From the NCBI GenBank assembly GCA_041191265.1, contig JBEEPE010000340.1, positions 1-12,438 of the forward strand: DNA of 12,438 bases. The letters are read 5' to 3'. Position 1 is the first letter of the stretch. Each line of letters opens with the position of its first letter. The position numbers and the translations under genes are program-made. This document shows, in pieces, positions 8,020 to 12,438 of this stretch. Source of the DNA: JBEEPE01 sp041191265 (GTDB lineage: Bacteria; Verrucomicrobiota; Verrucomicrobiia; Chthoniobacterales; Chthoniobacteraceae). Below the pieces are notes generated by a model. That model ran no database searches. It saw only the letters and a program-made list of their open reading frames with translations, and was not told the DNA's origin.

Positions 8020-8978
8020 TTCGCCGATCCTCCTTCGTTTTTGAGAACCTCAACAAAGATCTCTTCCATCGTTGCCTCATGCGGATGCAGCCCGCACAAC
8101 GGCAGCCCCGCCTCCACCATCCGGCGCACCTCCTCCGCGAGCATCTCGTCCGTTCCGCCGGAGAACACCGCGCGCACCCCCCCGGAAAACTGCTCCTTCA
8201 CCTCCCAACGCGCCTGCAACTCCATCCACGAAACCAACGCCTCCGCTCGGGACGCCACTCGCACCTCATACACCACCCCTCGCCCCGCGCGGCCTGCCTC
8301 CCGCAGGCTCCCGCTCCCCCCCTGATGCACGATTTTGCCGCCTGATATAAAGAGCAGCGAATCACACATTTCCTCCAACTCGGACAGGATGTGCGACGAG
8401 ATGAAGACCGTGACACCTCGGCGCTTCAAAATTCCTACCGCGTTCTTGAACTCTAATCGCGCCTTCGGGTCCAGCCCCGCCGCCGGCTCGTCCATAATCA
8501 AAATCTCCGGACGCTGCAGCAGCGCGCGTCCGAGACAAACCCGCTGGGCCATTCCCTTCGACAATCCTTTCAACGGCCTCTCTCTCAATGCCTCCAATCC
8601 CGAGAACTCAATCACCTCGTGCAAGCGCTCAGTCCGCTCCACGCCCCTCAAACCACACAACCGAGCGTAGAAATCGAGGTAGTCCTCCACGGTTAGGCCC
8701 GCATCCATCCCGTACGCGTCCGGCATCCATCCCACGAGCGCTCTCACGCGGGTTGCATCGTCCACCACGTTAAATCCGCCAATCTCAACCTCCCCAGAAT
8801 CCGGCACCTCCAAGGTCGCCATCAACCGCATGGTCGTCGTCTTACCGGCGCCGTTCTCTCCGATAAAGCCCGTCACAGAACCCCGATCAATGTCGAAGCT
8901 CACGCCGCTGACCGCTGCAACGCCATCGAACGATTTCCAAAGGTCGCGCACCCGAATGATGGGTTCACTCTCGCTCAT
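8016..8978 (-). CDS. ABC transporter ATP-binding protein (ABC-2 exporter)
   Basis: A 320-residue ATPase that powers the adjacent permease. Visible motifs are Walker A GENGAGKTT (40-48), a variant signature LSKGM (139-143) followed by AQRVCLGRALL, Walker B with catalytic Glu LIMDEP (160-165), the D-loop GLD (168-170) and the switch His in SSH (H196). At the Q-loop position the sequence is GWMPD, with Asp87 instead of Gln, a substitution I associate with some drug/sodium-export-like ABC-2 ATPases. Residues about 230-320 form a C-terminal extension beyond the nucleotide-binding core, common in this class. The start at 8978 has GGAGGTGA just upstream and an ATGA overlap with the preceding stop; an 18-residue longer frame to 9032 would read back through that site. 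The gene's own stop overlaps the permease start by ATGA. Confidence 0.95.
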   Translation of the reverse strand: MSESEPIIRVRDLWKSFDGVAAVSGVSFDIDRGSVTGFIGENGAGKTTTMRLMATLEVPDSGEVEIGGFNVVDDATRVRALVGWMPDAYGMDAGLTVEDYLDFYARLCGLRGVERTERLHEVIEFSGLEALRERPLKGLSKGMAQRVCLGRALLQRPEILIMDEPAAGLDPKARLEFKNAVGILKRRGVTVFISSHILSELEEMCDSLLFISGGKIVHQGGSGSLREAGRAGRGVVYEVRVASRAEALVSWMELQARWEVKEQFSGGVRAVFSGGTDEMLAEEVRRMVEAGLPLCGLHPHEATMEEIFVEVLKNEGGSAK

Positions 8979-10759
8979 GGCTTCACCTCCGATTCGACAG
9001 GGCCCACGCACAACATCCGATCCCGTTTCCACTCAATCTGGGGCGATGTCGCCACAAACAAATCCGAACTCTGCGCCGCCCCAAAGAACCAACCCTGCCG
9101 CGTCCGCGCCACCGCCACTCGCTCGACAAGATTCCGACTCGGCTCCTCGAAAAAGTCACCAACCCACTCCGCAAACTCGCGGTCCGTCACCTGCCGCACC
9201 TCAGCACGCCCTCCCGGTTCCAGCTTGTCCGCCTTCCAGTGTCGTCCATCCGCTCCCGTGAAATAGACGGGCGCCAGCGCTGAGGCTAACGACGACTCCA
9301 AAACCGGAACGCCCTTCGACGGTCCTTCCTTCAAAACCACCGACGAACGCGACGGAACCCATCCCTGCACAACATGTCCCTGCACTTCGCGCGAGCGAAA
9401 CCAATCTCCGGACAACTCGCGCCCCGAACGCAGAAACTGACCGGCTCGTTGCCCGCGCAGCATGGAAAACATCAGTTCCTCCGGCAGTTCAAACCCGCGC
9501 ATCGCCATCATTCCGCACCGACTCAGCTGTTCTTGGTAGAGCGCGGCTCGCGTCTCTCCCGGAGTGAACAGGAGCAGCGCATTCCGAACACCAACCCCAC
9601 CAACCCCATCGCGCACAACCACCGCCCCCACCAACCCCGTCAGTGCGATTGCGGAAATCAAGGGAATCGTGATGAACAATCGGTGCCTTCGCCGCGTCGG
9701 CGCGAAAAAGCGAAGGTTCAACGGGACGGCTACCACCGAAAAACCCGCGAGAAAAAGGATCAACACCACAGCACTCCCACCGAACCGAGGCGTTAGTTGC
9801 GATGCCCAATTCTGATAATCCTCCGCGCACCCCGGGTAAGGGTTCCTTTCGAGTCCAGCAATCGACTGAATCAGCGACTTTGCAACCTCGTTCGTGGCAG
9901 GAAACGGGCCTGCATCCACCACCTTTCCCAACCCGAGCGGGCCTGCTTCATCCGGTAACTCTCCCTTCGGAATCGCCTCATCACGATGAAGATGCATCCA
10001 TCCCCCAGCACGAATCCAATCTTTCATCTGCTGCTTGAGAGCAACTCCCGCCTTGTTCCAATCCGAAGCGGTAATCCACATCCCGCTGGTATTCAGGAAA
10101 GTTCGGGGATCTACGGGGATGCTATCGAGCTTCAGGCTCACCCCTCCCAAGTCGGAATAACTCACCGACGAGGGCGCTTTCATCGTTGCCGAGAATCGCT
10201 CCACTCCGGCTTTCCACGGCACACCTCTCAGCTCCTTCGACAACTCTGCGTCCATCTTTTCGCCATCCGGTGTGACCAACAAATACGCGCTCGTACCCGT
10301 AATGTCCCCGTGCCTGACCGGACGATGAATGCGTCCGTTGACTCCCTCAGCTTCTAGAACGATTTGGCGGTACGACTGACCATGATGGAACGCGACCGGA
10401 AGAAACACGTCTCGCGTCGACACCCCGAGCGGAATCTGAACCACCACTCGGGCTGAGGATAAGTCGGCCCCGCCAGCACCGTTGAAGAGTCGGTCATCCG
10501 TGAAGAAAGACGCTCGCAGCGAACTGGCCGTTCGGTTCTCGAAACGCAACCGGAGCGGCAAAAAAGGACCTCCCGCCCATTTCTCGGGAAACCCTTCCGG
10601 CACCGAAACCCGCAGTTTTTCGTTCTCCACCAAAACCTGTTCCCCCACAGCCATCACCGTCCCGAGGCAAAGCCCGAAGAACCCAGTCAGCAACGTGAAC
10701 ACCACAAGAGCCGCTCGCCGCACCCCACCGCGGAGCATCAGGAAATCCGTTAGCTTCAT
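8975..10759 (-). CDS. membrane protein with large extracytoplasmic domains, unknown function
   Basis: This 594-residue protein is not recognised as a named family. A basic N-terminus (MLRGGVRR) precedes a hydrophobic stretch (about 17-37) that may be a signal peptide or anchor. Residues about 40-325 form a soluble domain: a beta-rich part, then a helix/strand part (MWITASDWN at 227-235, QQMKDWIRAGGWMHLH at 243-258) resembling the amidotransferase-like domain of other Bat-operon membrane proteins, without a catalytic Cys-His-Glu triad I can identify. Two helices (about 328-350 and 361-382) flank a strongly basic loop, APTRRRHR, which should be cytoplasmic. The C-terminal 210 residues form a second, beta-rich domain, again predicted outside. 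It sits between MoxR and the exporter ATPase, with ATGA overlaps on both sides and GGAGG seven bases before its ATG, so it could be an accessory or substrate-handling subunit of the exporter; that role is inference. Confidence 0.8.
   Translation of the reverse strand: MKLTDFLMLRGGVRRAALVVFTLLTGFFGLCLGTVMAVGEQVLVENEKLRVSVPEGFPEKWAGGPFLPLRLRFENRTASSLRASFFTDDRLFNGAGGADLSSARVVVQIPLGVSTRDVFLPVAFHHGQSYRQIVLEAEGVNGRIHRPVRHGDITGTSAYLLVTPDGEKMDAELSKELRGVPWKAGVERFSATMKAPSSVSYSDLGGVSLKLDSIPVDPRTFLNTSGMWITASDWNKAGVALKQQMKDWIRAGGWMHLHRDEAIPKGELPDEAGPLGLGKVVDAGPFPATNEVAKSLIQSIAGLERNPYPGCAEDYQNWASQLTPRFGGSAVVLILFLAGFSVVAVPLNLRFFAPTRRRHRLFITIPLISAIALTGLVGAVVVRDGVGGVGVRNALLLFTPGETRAALYQEQLSRCGMMAMRGFELPEELMFSMLRGQRAGQFLRSGRELSGDWFRSREVQGHVVQGWVPSRSSVVLKEGPSKGVPVLESSLASALAPVYFTGADGRHWKADKLEPGGRAEVRQVTDREFAEWVGDFFEEPSRNLVERVAVARTRQGWFFGAAQSSDLFVATSPQIEWKRDRMLCVGPVESEVKP
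8986..8990 (-). promoter_or_regulatory. Shine-Dalgarno site fixing the ABC ATPase start
   Basis: GGAGG, part of an extended GGAGGTGA match to the 16S 3' end, seven bases before the ATG at 8978. It lies inside the final codons of the preceding membrane-protein gene and rules in favour of 8978 over the in-frame ATG at 9032. Confidence 0.85.
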
Positions 10760-11775
10760 AACCTTGCCTCCCGCAGTGTTTCCGGCAGCCCCGACCGATC
10801 CACCGGAACCGCTTCAATCAAATCAGCCACAATCCGGTCCGCCGTCCGCCCCGCCACCCGTGCCCGGTAATCGAGCACCAATCGATGGCGCAACACCGAC
10901 GGCGCCAAAGCCCGCACATCCTCAAAGCCCGCGTTGATCCTTCCATGCAACAACGCGCGCGCCTTCGCCGCTGCCGCCAGCGCCAACGCCGCTCGCGGAG
11001 ATGCACCAAACCGCAAGTCATCGCCCGACACCACGCCGCCCGGCTGCGTCCCATGCACCAGTCGCGCAATATAACCCGCCACCGGACGCGGCATGAACAC
11101 GCGCCGAGCCAACGCACAGGCCGCCGCCACACCCGCCGCGTCCGTCACCGGTTCTACCTCCGGTGGAACCCCCATCTCCCGCTCCAACACAATCCGCTCG
11201 AGGACTTCAACAGAATCCAATCGAACCTCGATTTTGAAGAGGAACCGGTCCAACTGCGCTTCCGGAAGCGGATACGTCCCCTCCAACTCCACCGGGTTCT
11301 GCGTCGCGAGAACGAAGAACGGCTCTGGCAACATCCGCGTCTCTCCCATCACCGTCACCTGCCGCTCCTGCATCGCTTCCAAAAGCGCACTCTGCGTCTT
11401 GGGCGACGCGCGATTAATTTCGTCCGCCAACACCAACTGCGCAAAAAGCGGCCCAGGCTGAAATACAAGTCGACGTCCCCCACCCTCTTCCACCAACACG
11501 GGAGTTCCGGTGACATCCCCCGGTAAAAGGTCTGGCGTGAACTGAATCCGACGCGTCTGCAATCCCGTTGCCCGCGCAAGCCCTTTCACCAACTCCGTTT
11601 TCCCTAACCCAGGCAACCCTTCGAGCAAAACGTGTCCTCGCGCGAGCATGCCCACCACCACCTGCTCCACAACCGCCTCCTGTCCGAACAACACTCGCTC
11701 AAGAACGGATCTCAACCGACCGAGCGCTTCCGCCGCTCCTTTCGCTTCATCTTCTCTTAAATGGTTGTTTTCCAT
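10756..11775 (-). CDS. MoxR family AAA+ ATPase
   Basis: A 339-residue cytoplasmic ATPase of normal MoxR length. Motifs appear in family order: Walker A GLPGLGKT (53-60), Walker B LVLADEIN (114-121), ASPKTQSALLEAMQE after it, sensor 1 ATQN (157-160), an arginine finger in EAQLDRF (R177), and sensor 2 in GASPRA (R261), with the MoxR lid domain behind. MoxR proteins act as ATP-driven chaperones on VWA-domain partners, and three VWA-type proteins are encoded downstream. The ATG at 11775 is 6 bases after the preceding stop; GGTGA overlapping that stop (11782-11786) is its ribosome site. Its own stop forms ATGA with the start of the next gene. All key ATPase residues are present, so it is probably active. 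The partner and substrate are not known from sequence. Confidence 0.96.
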   Translation of the reverse strand: MENNHLREDEAKGAAEALGRLRSVLERVLFGQEAVVEQVVVGMLARGHVLLEGLPGLGKTELVKGLARATGLQTRRIQFTPDLLPGDVTGTPVLVEEGGGRRLVFQPGPLFAQLVLADEINRASPKTQSALLEAMQERQVTVMGETRMLPEPFFVLATQNPVELEGTYPLPEAQLDRFLFKIEVRLDSVEVLERIVLEREMGVPPEVEPVTDAAGVAAACALARRVFMPRPVAGYIARLVHGTQPGGVVSGDDLRFGASPRAALALAAAAKARALLHGRINAGFEDVRALAPSVLRHRLVLDYRARVAGRTADRIVADLIEAVPVDRSGLPETLREARL

Positions 11776-11781
11776 GACATT

Positions 11782-12438
11782 TCACCGCGATTCAGATTTT
11801 CCGCTGAAGTACCGGCGCAATCGCTGCGCCTCTTCTGGTGGCACAGGGCGACTCCTCCACGCCGCGCCAACACCGGCATTCGGCGAAAAGGTCAGCCCAC
11901 CCGCTGGTCCGAATGCCCCCCCAGTCGCCTCGGCCTGCGGAGCGTTGCGAACCTCCCGAAGAATATCCCCTGCAACGGCTCCCGCTCCATCCGCCTGAGC
12001 CGAGGGTAACGCCTCCAAGACCCCTGCTTCCAGCCGCGTCGCCTCAGCAGAAAACGTCAGCGGCGTGTCGGAAGCAGCATCCTCGGATGGACCAATCCCC
12101 GAAGCCCCCTCGCCCTGATGGCTGGACCGCCCTGAGCCAGTTTTCCGGCACAAGCCGCACTCCCCCATTTTTGTGAGAGCCTCGTTCAGCCGATCCTGCA
12201 TTTCCTTGAACTCCCTCGCTGATACGGACTTCGCGCCTCCTTCGGCGAGCTGTTTCAACATCTGCTCCAGCCCTTTGTCCAACCCCGGCTTGGTTCCGGA
12301 AGCCGCCCGCAACGCAGCCGAAAGGCGTTCCCCCACCCCCCGCTCTCCCTCGCCACTCGGCCCCGACGCAAAATCCTGTAACGCGTCTTGAATCCGCTCC
12401 ATCTGGGCCGCCAACTCCCGCCCACCCTGTTCCAGCTC
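11782..12438 (-). CDS. C-terminal part of a coiled-coil, low-complexity protein (5' partial)
   Basis: The frame is open to the right edge (218 visible residues) and reads ELEQGGRELAAQMERI at the start, so the true start lies outside the window. The first part (about 1-90) is helical and rich in Glu, Gln, Leu and Lys, with coiled-coil character (ERIQDALQDF, GLEQMLKQLAEGG, FKEMQDRLNEALTKMG). It ends in a CxxC pair (GECGLCRKTG) near residue 95. A Gly-, Ala- and Ser-rich, probably disordered stretch follows, then a conserved-looking tail, PVPPEEAQRLRRYF, near the C-terminus. Large membrane proteins ending in a P-x-x-(R/E)-x5-RRYF-like tail occur at the head of Bat-type operons in planctomycete-like bacteria, and this may be one (inference). 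It is co-directional with MoxR, 6 bases upstream, and most likely belongs to the same transcript. Confidence 0.8.
   Translation of the reverse strand, partial: ELEQGGRELAAQMERIQDALQDFASGPSGEGERGVGERLSAALRAASGTKPGLDKGLEQMLKQLAEGGAKSVSAREFKEMQDRLNEALTKMGECGLCRKTGSGRSSHQGEGASGIGPSEDAASDTPLTFSAEATRLEAGVLEALPSAQADGAGAVAGDILREVRNAPQAEATGGAFGPAGGLTFSPNAGVGAAWRSRPVPPEEAQRLRRYFSGKSESR

Noticed and set aside
10756..11775. MoxR as part of a MoxR-VWA conflict or defence system
   Set aside because: The neighbours are BatA-like, DUF58 and ABC-2 membrane proteins, which match the envelope/aerotolerance type; no effector nuclease, toxin or mobile-element sign is present.

Overview
The window is almost entirely coding. 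It is high-GC and has the look of a Gram-negative bacterium of the Planctomycetota-Verrucomicrobiota group. That placement is an inference from the style of the proteins: a Bat-type membrane VWA set, a two-VWA protein with an amidotransferase-like insert, and a signal-less beta-rich protein of a type I associate with that group. No rRNA or marker gene is present to confirm it.

Layout. Positions 1-1281 (+) hold the 3' part of a hypothetical, probably beta-sandwich protein that enters from the left edge. A 16-base gap follows, and everything to its right is on the minus strand. Read in the direction of transcription (right to left), the genes are: the C-terminal part of a coiled-coil, low-complexity protein (12438-11782, start outside the window); a MoxR-family AAA+ ATPase (11775-10756); a three-helix membrane protein with large extracytoplasmic domains (10759-8975); an ABC-2 exporter ATPase (8978-8016); its polytopic permease (8019-6472); a soluble DUF58/VWA-like protein (6475-5585); a BatA-like membrane protein with one VWA domain (5576-3816); and a large membrane protein with VWA, amidotransferase-like and second VWA domains (3826-1298).

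The eight minus-strand genes form one tight unit. Four junctions are ATGA stop/start overlaps, one is an 11-base overlap, and the other two gaps are 6 and 8 bases. Nearly every start has a purine-rich Shine-Dalgarno sequence inside the preceding gene, so the proteins are probably made together by translational coupling. The promoter must lie beyond the right edge.

Working model (inference). MoxR ATPases typically act as chaperones with VWA partner proteins. Here a cytoplasmic MoxR and DUF58 pair is encoded with membrane VWA proteins whose large domains are predicted outside the membrane, and with a complete ABC-2 exporter set in the middle of the operon. This suggests an envelope assembly, maturation or stress-tolerance machine tied to an export step. 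The exported substrate cannot be read from the sequence. No RNA genes, mobile elements, CRISPR arrays or long repeats were seen.
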